From NCBI RefSeq assembly GCF_009617585.1, contig NZ_WIXI01000050.1, positions 248,001 to 312,000 on the forward strand: a stretch of DNA of 64,000 nucleotides, given 5' to 3'. Below are positions 16,965 to 26,121 of the stretch, piece after piece. The notes under the pieces are model-generated. The model saw only the letters and a list, made by a program, of their open reading frames with translations, was not told where the DNA came from and did no database searches. A program made the position numbers and the translations under genes. The stretch is from Endobacterium cereale. Lineage in GTDB: Bacteria > Pseudomonadota > Alphaproteobacteria > Rhizobiales > Rhizobiaceae. Every line of letters starts with the position of its first letter. Position 1 is the stretch's first letter.

Positions 16965-18371
16965 ATGGCGCGACTTGCATCCTCGACCGACCTGCCGGGA
17001 GGCGTAAAGACCCCGGCCTATGATCGCTCATTGCTCAAACCCGGTATCGTGCATATCGGGCTTGGCGCCTTCCACCGCGCCCATCAGGCCGTCTTCACCC
17101 AACGTGCGCTGGAGAGTATTTTTGGGCCGTGGGGCATTGTTGCGGTCAATTTGCGTTCGCCAGAACCAGTGATGGCGATGCAGGAGCAGGACGGCCTGTT
17201 TTCCGTGATCGTTCGCAGCGAAGGGGATGACAGAGCGGAGGTGATTGGCGCAACGGTGGGCTGGATATGCGCGGCTGAGGATCGGGCGAGAGTGCTCGAT
17301 CTTTTGTCCAGTGAAGAGGTCCGCATCGTCACGCTGACAGTTTCGGAGAAGGCCTATGGCCTTGATCCGGTCAGCGGCGGGCTGGATGTTGCTCATCCGG
17401 CTGTCGCGGCTGATCTCGTCAATCCGCATGAGCCCGTCGGAGTTCTCGGTTTTCTGGTCGAGGCTCTGGAGCTGCGCAAGGCAAGCGGCTTGCCGCCATT
17501 CACCATTCTTTGCTGCGATAACCTGCCTTCCAACGGCCATATCGTCCGGCGTCTTGTGCTGGACATGGCTGAAGGGCGCGATCCCGAACTGGCTAGATGG
17601 ATTGCGGAGAATGGCGCTTTCCCGTCCAGCATGGTCGACCGTATCGTGCCCGCCGCCACGGACGAAACACGTGCCCGTGCGAAAAATCTCCTTGGTGTCG
17701 AGGATAGGCTTGCGATCGAGACCGAACCTTTCATGCAATGGGTGATCGAGGATCGGTTCGTATCCCGTCGTCCGCAATGGGAGGCGGGTGGTGCGCTGTT
17801 CGTCGACGATGTCGAGCCGTATGAAAAGATGAAACTACGGCTGCTCAATGGCAGCCATACGCTGATCGCCCATCTCGGCCTGCTGGATGGTCTGGAATAT
17901 GTGCGCGATGTCATGGCCATACCGGAGCTGCGAAGGTTGGTGGCGCGGCACATGAAAGCGGTTCTGCCAACGCTCGATCCGGTGCCCGGTATCGATCTCG
18001 ATGATTATACCAGCCAGTTGATTGCGCGCTTCGCCAACCCGGCGATTGCGCACCGCAATGCCCAGATTGCCTCCGACAGCAGCCAGAAGCTGCCGCAGCG
18101 CATTTTTGCGCCGGCAGTGGAAGCGTTGGCGGAAGGCGGAGATGCGGCAGAGTTTGCCTACGTCGTCGCTGCGTGGATCGCTGCGGTCACCAAGCTGAAG
18201 GACTGCAATGATCCACGTCGGGAGGAAATTCTCAGAGCTGCGAACACTGTCGACGCTGCAGATCCCTCCGCCCCCTTCTTCGCCATAGAGGGACTGTTTC
18301 CCGATGCGCTCGTAAAGGCGCGCGGGTGGCGGGATCTGGTCAATGTCGAGCTCGCCAGATGGAAGCGGTGA
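16965..18371 (+). CDS. uxuB: fructuronate reductase / mannitol dehydrogenase family
   Basis: NAD-dependent polyol/aldonate dehydrogenase, 468 residues, three bases after uxuA. The Rossmann part starts VHIGLGAFHRAHQAVF; the catalytic helix KMKLRLLNGSHTLIAHLG contains the family Lys and Asn-x-x-His residues. In this operon the best role is reduction of D-fructuronate to D-mannonate, the substrate of UxuA. Mannitol or tagaturonate activity cannot be excluded from sequence. UxuC (isomerase) and KDG kinase genes are not in the window. Confidence 0.88.
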   Translation: MARLASSTDLPGGVKTPAYDRSLLKPGIVHIGLGAFHRAHQAVFTQRALESIFGPWGIVAVNLRSPEPVMAMQEQDGLFSVIVRSEGDDRAEVIGATVGWICAAEDRARVLDLLSSEEVRIVTLTVSEKAYGLDPVSGGLDVAHPAVAADLVNPHEPVGVLGFLVEALELRKASGLPPFTILCCDNLPSNGHIVRRLVLDMAEGRDPELARWIAENGAFPSSMVDRIVPAATDETRARAKNLLGVEDRLAIETEPFMQWVIEDRFVSRRPQWEAGGALFVDDVEPYEKMKLRLLNGSHTLIAHLGLLDGLEYVRDVMAIPELRRLVARHMKAVLPTLDPVPGIDLDDYTSQLIARFANPAIAHRNAQIASDSSQKLPQRIFAPAVEALAEGGDAAEFAYVVAAWIAAVTKLKDCNDPRREEILRAANTVDAADPSAPFFAIEGLFPDALVKARGWRDLVNVELARWKR

Positions 18372-18499
18372 TGGAATAAATTTCTAAATTTTGTCGGTGG
18401 ATCAGGTCTACGGCCTGTGCATCCGGATGGTCGATTGCCTATATAGGATTGCAGCGTTTTTCATGCGCCAACTGCTATCCAAGGCAAAGGACCGTTTTG

Positions 18500-19405
18500 A
18501 TGACCGATAAATCTTCCGCCGACAATTTTCCGGCAGGTTATGAACCGCCAAAAGTATGGACCTGGGAAAAGGGCAATGGCGGCCAGTTCGCCAATATCAA
18601 TCGCCCGATCGCCGGGCCGACCCATGACAAGGAACTGCCTGTCGGCAAACATCCGCTGCAGCTTCACTCGCTTGGCACCCCGAATGGAGTCAAGGTCACC
18701 ATCATGCTGGAAGAGCTGCTGGCGGCAGGGCATTCGGACGCCGAATATGATGCCTGGCTGATCAATATCGGTCAGGGCGACCAGTTCGGTTCGGGCTTTG
18801 TCGGCATCAATCCGAATTCAAAGATTCCGGCCCTGCTGGATCGTGCCCCGAAGGGCGGAGGCGAGCCGATCCGGGTCTTCGAATCCGCCTCAATCCTCAT
18901 CTACCTAGCGGAAAAATTCGACGCCTTCCTGCCGACCGAGCTGCGTGCCCGTGCTGAAGCGATGAACTGGCTGTTCTGGCAGATGGGCTCCGCGCCATTT
19001 GTCGGCGGCGGTTTCGGCCATTTTTATGCCTATGCGCCGATCAAGATCAAATACGCGATCGACCGCTACGCGATGGAAACAAAACGCCAACTCGATGTGC
19101 TTGATCGCCACCTCGCAGAAAACCGGTTCATGGCCGGAAACGAATACACGATTGCGGACATGGCGATCTGGCCATGGTACGGCAATCTGGCTCTCGGTCA
19201 GGCTTATGGCGATGCCGGTGACTTTCTGGAAGTTCAGGGTTACAAGCACCTGCAGCGTTGGACAGCGGAGATTTTCGCACGTCCCGCCGTGAAGCGTGGG
19301 CGCATGGTCAACCGGACATCCGGTGAGCCGTCCGAACAGCTGCGCGAGCGTCACGACGCTTCCGATTTCGACACCAAGACGGCCGACAAGGTCGCAAACA
19401 CTTAA
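18500..19405 (+). CDS. yghU: YghU-type glutathione S-transferase / disulfide oxidoreductase
   Basis: Cytosolic glutathione enzyme of the Nu class with disulfide-bond reductase activity in known members. I start at ATG 18500 (MTDKSSADNFPAGYEPPKVW) because AAAGGACC lies upstream; the frame is open from 18449. The long N-terminal arm before the thioredoxin fold, then HSLGTPNGVKVTIMLEEL, NPNSKIPAL and FESASILIYLAEKF for the glutathione site, are YghU features. It has 301 residues. An unknown gene follows 12 bases later. Confidence 0.9.
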   Translation: MTDKSSADNFPAGYEPPKVWTWEKGNGGQFANINRPIAGPTHDKELPVGKHPLQLHSLGTPNGVKVTIMLEELLAAGHSDAEYDAWLINIGQGDQFGSGFVGINPNSKIPALLDRAPKGGGEPIRVFESASILIYLAEKFDAFLPTELRARAEAMNWLFWQMGSAPFVGGGFGHFYAYAPIKIKYAIDRYAMETKRQLDVLDRHLAENRFMAGNEYTIADMAIWPWYGNLALGQAYGDAGDFLEVQGYKHLQRWTAEIFARPAVKRGRMVNRTSGEPSEQLRERHDASDFDTKTADKVANT

Positions 19406-19417
19406 AGGATCAAGACG

Positions 19418-19795
19418 ATGGCAAACCTGCCCGAAATGACCAAACATCGCGGTTTTCCGGGCGGGATGCCAAGCACGGGGATCCAGTTCACCATCCGCCG
19501 CGCCAACCCCAAGGGGGTTACGCCGTTGAAAGCCATCCCGCGACGCAAACGTCCGGGCATGGCCGAACATCGCGTCGACGGCGCGTTCCTTCATGCGCTG
19601 TGGCACCACTTCGGTGCCGAGCCTTTTGAGCGCGGCAACCTCGATGCCGCGCGTCTCAACCTGCTTTTGGGCCGCGAGGTCATTCCGGCGGACAAGGATT
19701 TCGATCCGCTTTCCTATCAGACCATGCTGCAGATCGACGAAAAGGTCGCGCGCAAGAGTTTCCCGGAATCGTTCGAGAACTTTTTCGAGATATGA
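19418..19795 (+). CDS. hypothetical protein, 125 aa
   Basis: Unrecognised 125-residue basic protein, no signal peptide or membrane segment. AAAGGATCAAGACG precedes ATG 19418, 12 bases after yghU, so it is probably co-transcribed. The first 50 residues are Arg/Pro/Gly rich (ANPKGVTPLKAIPRRKRPG) and look flexible; the rest (from DGAFLHALWHHFGAEPFER) looks helical and folded. Linkage to a glutathione enzyme suggests a redox or stress context but gives no mechanism. Confidence 0.65.
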   Translation: MANLPEMTKHRGFPGGMPSTGIQFTIRRANPKGVTPLKAIPRRKRPGMAEHRVDGAFLHALWHHFGAEPFERGNLDAARLNLLLGREVIPADKDFDPLSYQTMLQIDEKVARKSFPESFENFFEI

Positions 19796-19831
19796 TACCC
19801 CTTGGCGATCGACAAGCACGAGGGAGATGTG

Positions 19832-20242
19832 ATGCTTGTACCGATTGTCCACATGGCAAGGCTATTCGATCCGCTCAAGCCTCTAAAGAAGTGGGCGGAT
19901 CGGCAGCGGAGGCGCAAAGCCCTGCTCCATAATGACCGAAAGCCGCGCATGAGCCAAGAGGCGGCGCGTCGGGATCACCGAGATATGCTGCGTTTCATGG
20001 CCCTGAATGCCGTCGGCGGTGCCGTGATCGGTCTGGTGGTCGGCGCGTCGGTCATCCTGCTCGATGTGGGCGGCCTGATGGGTTTGCTGCGCGGTGCGGC
20101 AAACCCGATTTTACCCGTCATCCTGGTGGTGTTTCCGTTCGTGTCGCTGTTTGGAGCAGCAGCTGCTGCCACGGCCATCCTGACCATGCCTTACGAGACG
20201 AAATTCCGCGATGAAGGTGACGAGCCGCCACCGGAAGGCTGA
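19832..20242 (+). CDS. hypothetical membrane protein, two helices
   Basis: 136-residue protein from ATG 19832, chosen over TTG 19802 because GAGGGAG lies directly upstream. A basic N-terminal 60 residues is followed by two membrane helices (GGAVIGLVVGASVILLDVGG and PVILVVFPFVSLFGAAAAAT) and an acidic tail. Its last 52 bases overlap the end of the convergent gene at 20191-20526. No family recognised; the hydrophobic layout resembles small inner-membrane proteins of unknown role. Confidence 0.65.
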   Translation: MLVPIVHMARLFDPLKPLKKWADRQRRRKALLHNDRKPRMSQEAARRDHRDMLRFMALNAVGGAVIGLVVGASVILLDVGGLMGLLRGAANPILPVILVVFPFVSLFGAAAAATAILTMPYETKFRDEGDEPPPEG

Positions 20243-20526
20243 TCTTTCCGGCTGTTTGTGGTCTTGGCCGTGCGGCCCGTTACGAAAATCATCACCACCA
20301 TTCCGGCGGTCATAAGCGCAATGCCGATCCATTCGGGCAGCGTCGATGCGCTTCTGCAGAGCGCACCGGCAATCAGCAACGCGGCGCCGAAACCGATCAG
20401 CACGAGAGAACTGAGGCAGAAAAACCTGCGTAACGCCAAGCCCTTCGAGTGACGGCTGCGGCTGTCTTTCGAGAAATCCCGACGACTGTTCGGCCCTCGA
20501 AACGTTTGGAAATCGATATCGGTCAT
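20191..20526 (-). CDS. hypothetical membrane protein, 111 aa
   Basis: 111-residue protein with a basic N-terminal 35 residues and two membrane helices (SSLVLIGFGAALLIAGALC and WIGIALMTAGMVVMIFVTG). Its ATG overlaps the stop of the upstream 63-residue gene as ATGA. Its 3' end overlaps the convergent gene by 52 bases. No family recognised. Confidence 0.6.
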   Translation of the reverse strand: MTDIDFQTFRGPNSRRDFSKDSRSRHSKGLALRRFFCLSSLVLIGFGAALLIAGALCRSASTLPEWIGIALMTAGMVVMIFVTGRTAKTTNSRKDQPSGGGSSPSSRNFVS

Positions 20527-20714
20527 GCTGCCAATACGCTCCTGTTTTGAGCGACATGGTCGCGGATCGCCGCCCTGAGGTCAACCAGGGAGTTGAAACG
20601 GTGCTCGTCGAGATCGATGACGTGAAATTTCACCGCGATGAAACGGTAAGCGTCGTCCTGCTGGACGGCAATGCCGACAGGAACTCCGGCGTGTTCAATA
20701 ACTTGTCTGTTCAT
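20523..20714 (-). CDS. small hypothetical protein, 63 aa
   Basis: 63-residue soluble protein (MNRQVIEHAGVPVGIAVQQD at the start). AGGGTGAG lies 6 bases before ATG 20714, which decides the start within a longer open frame. It ends in an ATGA overlap with the 111-residue membrane-protein gene, so the two form a coupled unit. No family recognised; the short beta-rich start and helical end (NSLVDLRAAIRDHVAQN) are seen in small rhizobial proteins of unknown function. Confidence 0.6.
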   Translation of the reverse strand: MNRQVIEHAGVPVGIAVQQDDAYRFIAVKFHVIDLDEHRFNSLVDLRAAIRDHVAQNRSVLAA

Positions 20715-21276
20715 GATGCTCACCCTGCCCGTCCGGGCCTGAAACCGATTGTGCTTCTGTCTGATTGGCGTCGAATGCGCCTTGCATTCGCCAAGCATCA
20801 GATCGGCAGCAACGGAGGGTGGACCAGCCAAGGCTAATGACGGAAAGAGCGTGCGTTTTTGTGGTGCGTACAATCATTTTTCATCTCCCTGGTTGGTGTG
20901 ATCGGTGCGAAAGTTACAGTCGCATTGCTGTACATTCAATGAAAATGAGCGGGTATTTGTGAAATAAATCTGCAATTCTATGATCCATACCAATACGTGG
21001 AAATGTATTGTTGCGCCGCACCATGTTTTAGGGATGGATTTCCTCAGGCACGCTATGGAAAATTCTTCCAAGAGGAATATCAGGTGGCCGGGACAAGCGC
21101 GATTGCGGTAACCGACTGACACAACGAATTTTTTGGTGCCTAAAAAGGACATTGGATCTTCGCCGAGGCAGCGTGTTGTGACCCATGGCTTTCGTTGAGG
21201 GCTTCACGACCGGGAAATAGCCGTGTAAAACGACTGGACTGGTCGACTTACCCGCAAGCAGAAATGGAGAAAGCTG
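20715..21276. other. 562-base intergenic region
   Basis: No gene I can support. The stretch 20940-21030 is AT-rich, with a CAATAC/GTATTG inverted repeat (20991-20996 and 21005-21010), and probably holds promoters for the flanking divergent genes. A 92-residue minus-strand frame (20874-21152) was judged a chance frame. Confidence 0.4.
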
Positions 21277-21657
21277 ATGGCTCATATCCTTCCCGCGCTT
21301 GAACATGGTCATGCGCCGATCACCCTGCAGCAATATTTTCGCGATTCGCTGAATGCCTTCGAGGATTGGCAGGTCGGAGACCCGGAGCCGGTTCTCGAAC
21401 TCGGTGCCGAAAGTATTCCGATCTCCGATATTTTTGCTGCGCTGCGTGGTTGCAGCGATATCATGCCGGCCAACATGGTTGGCGGCGTAACAGAACGTCT
21501 GACAAAGCCTTGGGAAGGCGAGGGGCCGCTGGATGAAATGACCTTTTCGACAGCGGCACGCGTCATGAGTGTGCTTGTCCGCAAGCGTCAGCTTGGAGAA
21601 GACCGCCTTGCTTCCATGGTGGAAAGTTATTCGCCAAATGCCTGGCATGCGCACTGA
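21277..21657 (+). CDS. hypothetical protein, 126 aa
   Basis: Unrecognised soluble protein of 126 residues. GGAGAAAG precedes ATG 21277. The sequence (for example LQQYFRDSLNAFEDWQVGDP and DEMTFSTAARVMSVLVRKRQ) looks like a compact folded protein, with no signal peptide or membrane segment. It is single, ending in a strong terminator at 21698-21731. Confidence 0.6.
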   Translation: MAHILPALEHGHAPITLQQYFRDSLNAFEDWQVGDPEPVLELGAESIPISDIFAALRGCSDIMPANMVGGVTERLTKPWEGEGPLDEMTFSTAARVMSVLVRKRQLGEDRLASMVESYSPNAWHAH

Positions 21658-21697
21658 GCCGAAACATATTCGGTAAATTCTACAATCTAACATGTTG

Positions 21698-21738
21698 ATC
21701 ACCGGTTGCGCCGTCGTGCGCAGCCGGTGATTTCGTTT
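21698..21738 (+). terminator. intrinsic terminator
   Basis: ATCACCGG and CCGGTGAT pair, then after a T-G wobble TGCGC and GCGCA pair, with a 6-base loop; TTCGTTT follows. It ends the gene at 21277-21657. Confidence 0.8.
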
Positions 21739-21913
21739 GGGCGTAGCGTATCCAAACTTTCCCGTGCCGCCGGCTGCCGCCGCGTGGCGTTTTGGGGCTG
21801 GCACCTCGCTCGGAAATCCGGGATTGACAGGTGGCAACTCCAGTGCTTTGCTAAGATGTCAGACCAATTTAGACGCCGTTCAAGGCGCGGTCGACAGGGG
21901 ATCTGGAGGTGGC

Positions 21914-22630
21914 ATGAAGCCAAAACTGTCCGATACGCTTCGGCCGTTGCCGACGGTAGACCGCGCAAAGCAGGTTACCTCGGCGCTTGCCCAATACGTT
22001 GCCGATGCCAGCCTTAGAACAGGTGATCGGCTGCCTGCCGAGCGTGAGCTGATGGCGGCGCTCGCCGTCGGCCGGTCTACGATCCGCGAGGCAATCCGCC
22101 ATTTTCAGGCGCTTGGCGTCATCGAAACCCGCAAGGGCAGCGGCACCTATCTGCTGCGGCCGATCTCTCCCGATACCGTGCACATGCCGCTGTCGCTCGA
22201 CACGACCAAGCTGCGCGACGTGCTTTTGCAAACGCTGCAGGTACGACGCGGCATCGAATGCGAGGCCGGCATGGTGGCGGCGCAGATGCGCACCGCCGAT
22301 GATCTGGCATTCATCGAGGACAAGCTTGTGAAGATGGAAACCGTCCATCTGGAAAAAGGCTCGTCTGGGCCTGAAGATCTGGCCTTCCATCTCGCCGTCT
22401 ACGACGCCACCCACAATCCGCTGTTCCGGCAGATCCTTGAGCAGATGCGCGAAAGTTTCGAGCACTTTTGGGCCTCGCCCTTCGATCGCAAGGATTTTGC
22501 CCGCCGCTCCTTTCCATTTCATCGCACGCTTTTCGACGCCATCGCCGCCCAGAACGCTGAGCGGGCGCGGCGCGAAACACTGAAAATCCTCGCCGTTGTC
22601 GAGGAAGACATCAAGGAAATGTCCAAATGA
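21914..22630 (+). CDS. FadR-subfamily GntR regulator
   Basis: 238-residue regulator from ATG 21914, chosen because GGAGG sits 5 bases upstream; the frame is open to 21737 but the extra part is low-complexity. N-terminal winged helix (GDRLPAERELMAALAVGRST, then GSGTYLLRP) and a C-terminal FCD domain with DLAFHLAVYDATHN and FPFHRTLFDAI. Its stop overlaps the start of the C-S lyase gene as ATGA, so the regulator and enzyme are translationally coupled and it very probably controls this enzyme-plus-importer operon. Confidence 0.9.
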   Translation: MKPKLSDTLRPLPTVDRAKQVTSALAQYVADASLRTGDRLPAERELMAALAVGRSTIREAIRHFQALGVIETRKGSGTYLLRPISPDTVHMPLSLDTTKLRDVLLQTLQVRRGIECEAGMVAAQMRTADDLAFIEDKLVKMETVHLEKGSSGPEDLAFHLAVYDATHNPLFRQILEQMRESFEHFWASPFDRKDFARRSFPFHRTLFDAIAAQNAERARRETLKILAVVEEDIKEMSK

Positions 22631-23793
22631 ACGAAATGCTCGATCCGTCGGCGTTTGCTTCGCTGATAACTGCCCATGACGACGGCAATTTTGCCGATGC
22701 GGTGGTGCCGCCGATCTTTCAGACCTCGCTGTTCACCTTCTCCGAATATGACGAGATGATCGCCTCCTATCGCGGCGAAAAGGTGCGGCCGATCTATACG
22801 CGCGGCCTCAACCCGACCGTGCGCATGTTCGAGGAAATGCTGGCCAAGCTGGAGGGGGCCGAGGATGCGCTCGGGTTCGCCAGCGGCATGTCGGCGATCT
22901 CGGCTTCGATACTGAGCTTTGTCGAGCCCGGTGACCGTATCGTGGCGGTCAACCATGTTTATCCCGACGCTTTTCGCCTGTTCGGCACGCTTTTGAAGCG
23001 CATGAAGGTGGAAGTGACCTATGTCGATGGCCGTGACGAGGAATCCGTCGCCAAGGCGCTGCCGGGTGCAAAAATTCTCTATCTGGAAAGCCCGACGAGC
23101 TGGGTGATGGAAGCGCATGATGTCGGCGCGCTGGCGGCGCTTGCCAGGAAGCACGGCGCGATCTCAATGATCGACAACAGCTGGGCAAGCCCTGTCTTCC
23201 AGCGGCCGATCACGCTCGGTGTCGATCTGGTGATCCATTCGGCCTCCAAATATCTCGGCGGCCATAGCGATGTGGTTGCAGGTGTAGTTGCTGGCTCAAA
23301 GGAAATGATCGCCCGGCTGAAGGCCGAAGCCTATCCTTATCTCGGCGGTAAACTCTCGCCCTTCGATGCCTGGCTTCTGATCCGTGGTATGCGCACGCTG
23401 CCCTTGCGCATGAAGGCGCATCAGGAATCTGCGCTCACCATTGCGCGGCGATTGCAGGAACTGGATGTGGTGGAAACCGTCTGCCATCCGGGTCTGGCGA
23501 ACCGCCTGCCAGCCGGGCTTAACGGCACGTCGGGGCTGTTTTCCTTCATCTTCAAGGAAGGCGTCGATATCCGCACCTTTGCCGATCATCTGAAACTCTT
23601 CAAGCTCGGCGTCAGCTGGGGTGGCCACGAAAGCCTGATCGTTCCCGGCGAAGTGGTGCTGCAGCAGAAGGCCCAGCCGAATTCCGCGCATACTTTTGGC
23701 ATCCATGCGCGGTCCGTACGCCTCCATGTCGGCCTCGAGGGAACCGAGGTTTTGTGGAGCGATCTTCAGGAGGCGATTGCCGTCGCCTCATAG
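22627..23793 (+). CDS. cystathionine beta-lyase-like PLP enzyme (Cys/Met metabolism family)
   Basis: 388-residue fold-type I PLP enzyme. YTRGLNPTVRMFEEMLAKLE, the cofactor-stacking region GFASGMSAISASIL, ESPTSWVMEAHDV, the aspartate in SMIDNSW and the PLP lysine in HSASKYLGGHSDVVAG are all intact. The family includes MetB, MetC, MetZ and methionine gamma-lyase; the length and motifs fit a MetC-like C-S lyase. Its location is odd: it overlaps a GntR regulator and leads into a carbohydrate ABC importer, so it may cleave a thio-compound brought in by that importer rather than serve methionine synthesis. Confidence 0.87.
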   Translation: MNEMLDPSAFASLITAHDDGNFADAVVPPIFQTSLFTFSEYDEMIASYRGEKVRPIYTRGLNPTVRMFEEMLAKLEGAEDALGFASGMSAISASILSFVEPGDRIVAVNHVYPDAFRLFGTLLKRMKVEVTYVDGRDEESVAKALPGAKILYLESPTSWVMEAHDVGALAALARKHGAISMIDNSWASPVFQRPITLGVDLVIHSASKYLGGHSDVVAGVVAGSKEMIARLKAEAYPYLGGKLSPFDAWLLIRGMRTLPLRMKAHQESALTIARRLQELDVVETVCHPGLANRLPAGLNGTSGLFSFIFKEGVDIRTFADHLKLFKLGVSWGGHESLIVPGEVVLQQKAQPNSAHTFGIHARSVRLHVGLEGTEVLWSDLQEAIAVAS

Positions 23794-23825
23794 CGCATCA
23801 ACCAAAAACAACTGGGAGCAGGACA

Positions 23826-25085
23826 ATGAAAACAATCATAACAGCTGCATTCATCGCGACCATGATGGCGGGGACCGCCATGGCCGATACCACGCTCAAG
23901 CTGGTAGAAGTCATCACCAGCCCGGAGCGTACGCAGACGTTAAAATCGCTGGTCGACAAGTTCGAGGCCGCCAATCCGGGCACAAAGGTCGAGATCATCT
24001 CGCTGCCCTGGAACGAAGCGTTCCAGAAATTCGCCACCATGGTCTCGGCCGGCGACACGCCCGACGTGATGGAAATGCCGGACACCTGGCTTTCGCTCTA
24101 CGGCAATAACGGCATGCTCGAAAGCCTCGAGCCCTATCTGGAAAAATGGGAACACACCAAGGCGCTGACACCGCGCGCGCTGGAACTCGGCCGCGACGTC
24201 AAGAACACCGCCTATATGCTGCCCTACGGCTTCTATCTGCGCGCCATGTTCTACAACAAGAAGCTTTTGAGCGAAGCCGGCGTGTCCGAGCCGCCGAAGA
24301 CGATGGAAGAATTCACCAAGGCATCTGAAGCCGTCTCCAAGCTGCCGGGCAAATACGGATATTGCATGCGCGGCGGGGCAGGTGGCCTCAACGGCTGGAT
24401 GATCTTCGCCGCCTCGATGGCCGGCGACAACAAGTATTTTACCGAGGACGGCACCTCGACCATGAACAGCGAAGGCTGGGCCAAGGGTATCGAGTGGATG
24501 GTCGACCTCTACAAGAAGGGGCTGGCGCCGAAGGACAGCGTCAACTGGGGCTTCAATGAAGTCGTCGCCGGCTTCTATTCCGGCACCTGCGCCTTCCTCG
24601 ATCAGGATCCGGATGCGCTGATCGCGGTGGCCGAACGCATGAAGCCCGAAGATTTTGGCGTTGCGCCGCTGCCCAAGGGCCCGGCCGGCAAGTCCTATCC
24701 GACCATCGGTTATGCCGGCTGGTCGATGTTTGCCAAGAGCGAGAACAAGGACCTCTCCTGGAAGCTGATCGAAACGCTGCAGAGCCCTGAAGGCAATATC
24801 GAGTGGAACAAGAAGATCGGTGCACTGCCGGCCTATACGGCGGCTGAAAAGGACCCGTTCTACGCCGGTGACCAGTTCAAGGGCTGGTTCCAGGAACTGG
24901 CCGACAAGGACACCGTTCCGACCGTGATGCCGACCTTCCTGCAGGAATTCGCCTTCTTCAAGGATTCGCTGGCGATCAAGACCTCGCAGCAGGCTCTGCT
25001 TGGCGACATTTCTGCCAAGGAACTGGCCGATGAGTGGGCGGCCTACCTGACCAAGGCACAGCAGAAGAACCTCTCAAGCAAGTAA
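23826..25085 (+). CDS. CUT1-type ABC transporter sugar-binding protein
   Basis: Periplasmic binding protein of family 1 (MalE/UgpB-like), 419 residues. The start ATG 23826 has GGGAGCAGGACA upstream and opens a signal peptide (IITAAFIATMMAGTAMA). FEAANPGTKVEIISLPWNEA, PDVMEMPDTWLSLYG and TIGYAGWSMFAKSENKDLSW are typical of this family. It is 32 bases after the C-S lyase gene and is followed by two permeases and an ATPase. The substrate is probably a carbohydrate or conjugate, unknown. Confidence 0.9.
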   Translation: MKTIITAAFIATMMAGTAMADTTLKLVEVITSPERTQTLKSLVDKFEAANPGTKVEIISLPWNEAFQKFATMVSAGDTPDVMEMPDTWLSLYGNNGMLESLEPYLEKWEHTKALTPRALELGRDVKNTAYMLPYGFYLRAMFYNKKLLSEAGVSEPPKTMEEFTKASEAVSKLPGKYGYCMRGGAGGLNGWMIFAASMAGDNKYFTEDGTSTMNSEGWAKGIEWMVDLYKKGLAPKDSVNWGFNEVVAGFYSGTCAFLDQDPDALIAVAERMKPEDFGVAPLPKGPAGKSYPTIGYAGWSMFAKSENKDLSWKLIETLQSPEGNIEWNKKIGALPAYTAAEKDPFYAGDQFKGWFQELADKDTVPTVMPTFLQEFAFFKDSLAIKTSQQALLGDISAKELADEWAAYLTKAQQKNLSSK

Positions 25086-25180
25086 TCGACGCCGTGGCGG
25101 CGCAAGCAAAAATGCGCCGCCACCCCGCCTTTCTTCATGCAATACGGCGCAAAGCTTGCGCCGCAAACGGGAACTGTCTG

Positions 25181-26116
25181 ATGACCATGACCGCCGACGT
25201 GTATGATCGTCGCCAGGATCGCAGGCCGTGGCAAAAACGCCTTGCCGATGCCTCCGAACCTTATCTCTACAGCGCACCGGCGCTGATCCTCATCATCGTT
25301 GTCATGCTGGTGCCGCTGGTCGTCGGTATTTCCTATGCCTTTCGCGATATCCAGCTGCTCAATCCGTTTTCCGGCGGTTTCATCGGGCTTGAACATTTCG
25401 AAACCCTGTCGAAGGACAAGGCGTTTTATGTCGCGCTGAAAAACACGTTGTGGTGGACAGGCGCGTCGGTGTTCCTGCAATTCACCTTCGGCCTCATTCT
25501 GGCGCTGCTGCTGGACAAGCCTTTTGTCGGGCGTGGTCTCGTTCAGGCGCTGGTCTTTCTGCCATGGGCGGTGCCGTCGTTTCTGGCCGGCCTCAACTGG
25601 GCGTGGCTGTTCAATCCGGTCATCGGGCCGATCCCGCACTGGCTGTTCGATCTCGGTCTGATGAGCCAGCCCGGCAATATCCTGTCGGACCCTCAATATG
25701 CGATGTGGGGACCGATCATCGCCAATGTCTGGTGGGGCATCCCGTTTTTCGCCATCACGCTTCTGGCGGCACTTCAATCGATCCCGCGCGATCTTTATGA
25801 AGCCGCCTCCATCGATGGCGCCTCGTGGTTCCAGCGCTTCTGGTCGATCACGCTGCCGTTTCTGGCGCCGACCATCGCCATCACCGTGCTTCTGCGCACC
25901 GTCTGGATTTCCAACTTTGCCGATCTGATCGTCGTCATGACCGGTGGCGGCCCAGCCGATCGCACCCAGATCGTTGCCAGCTACATCTTCACGCAGGCCT
26001 TCAAGGCGCTCGATTTTGGTTATGCCTCGGCGATCGCGCTGGTGCTGCTCGTGCTGCTTCTGGCCTATTCCATGCTGATCATCCTGCTGCGGCAGACATT
26101 GCTGAACAAGGGGTGA
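25181..26116 (+). CDS. CUT1 ABC transporter permease (MalF/UgpA-like)
   Basis: 311-residue inner-membrane permease with six helices from about residue 30. I start at ATG 25181 (MTMTADVYDRRQDRRPWQKR), since the frame upstream to 25034 overlaps the binding-protein gene. The EAA loop that docks the ATPase reads LYEAASIDGASWFQRFWSIT, with the invariant glycine. AYSMLIILL closes the last helix. The partner permease follows after 5 bases. Confidence 0.9.
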   Translation: MTMTADVYDRRQDRRPWQKRLADASEPYLYSAPALILIIVVMLVPLVVGISYAFRDIQLLNPFSGGFIGLEHFETLSKDKAFYVALKNTLWWTGASVFLQFTFGLILALLLDKPFVGRGLVQALVFLPWAVPSFLAGLNWAWLFNPVIGPIPHWLFDLGLMSQPGNILSDPQYAMWGPIIANVWWGIPFFAITLLAALQSIPRDLYEAASIDGASWFQRFWSITLPFLAPTIAITVLLRTVWISNFADLIVVMTGGGPADRTQIVASYIFTQAFKALDFGYASAIALVLLVLLLAYSMLIILLRQTLLNKG

Positions 26117-26121
26117 GGGTC

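Noticed and set aside
20874..21152. 92-residue minus-strand frame
   Set aside because: No plausible ribosome site and an irregular Cys-containing sequence in an AT-rich promoter-like region.
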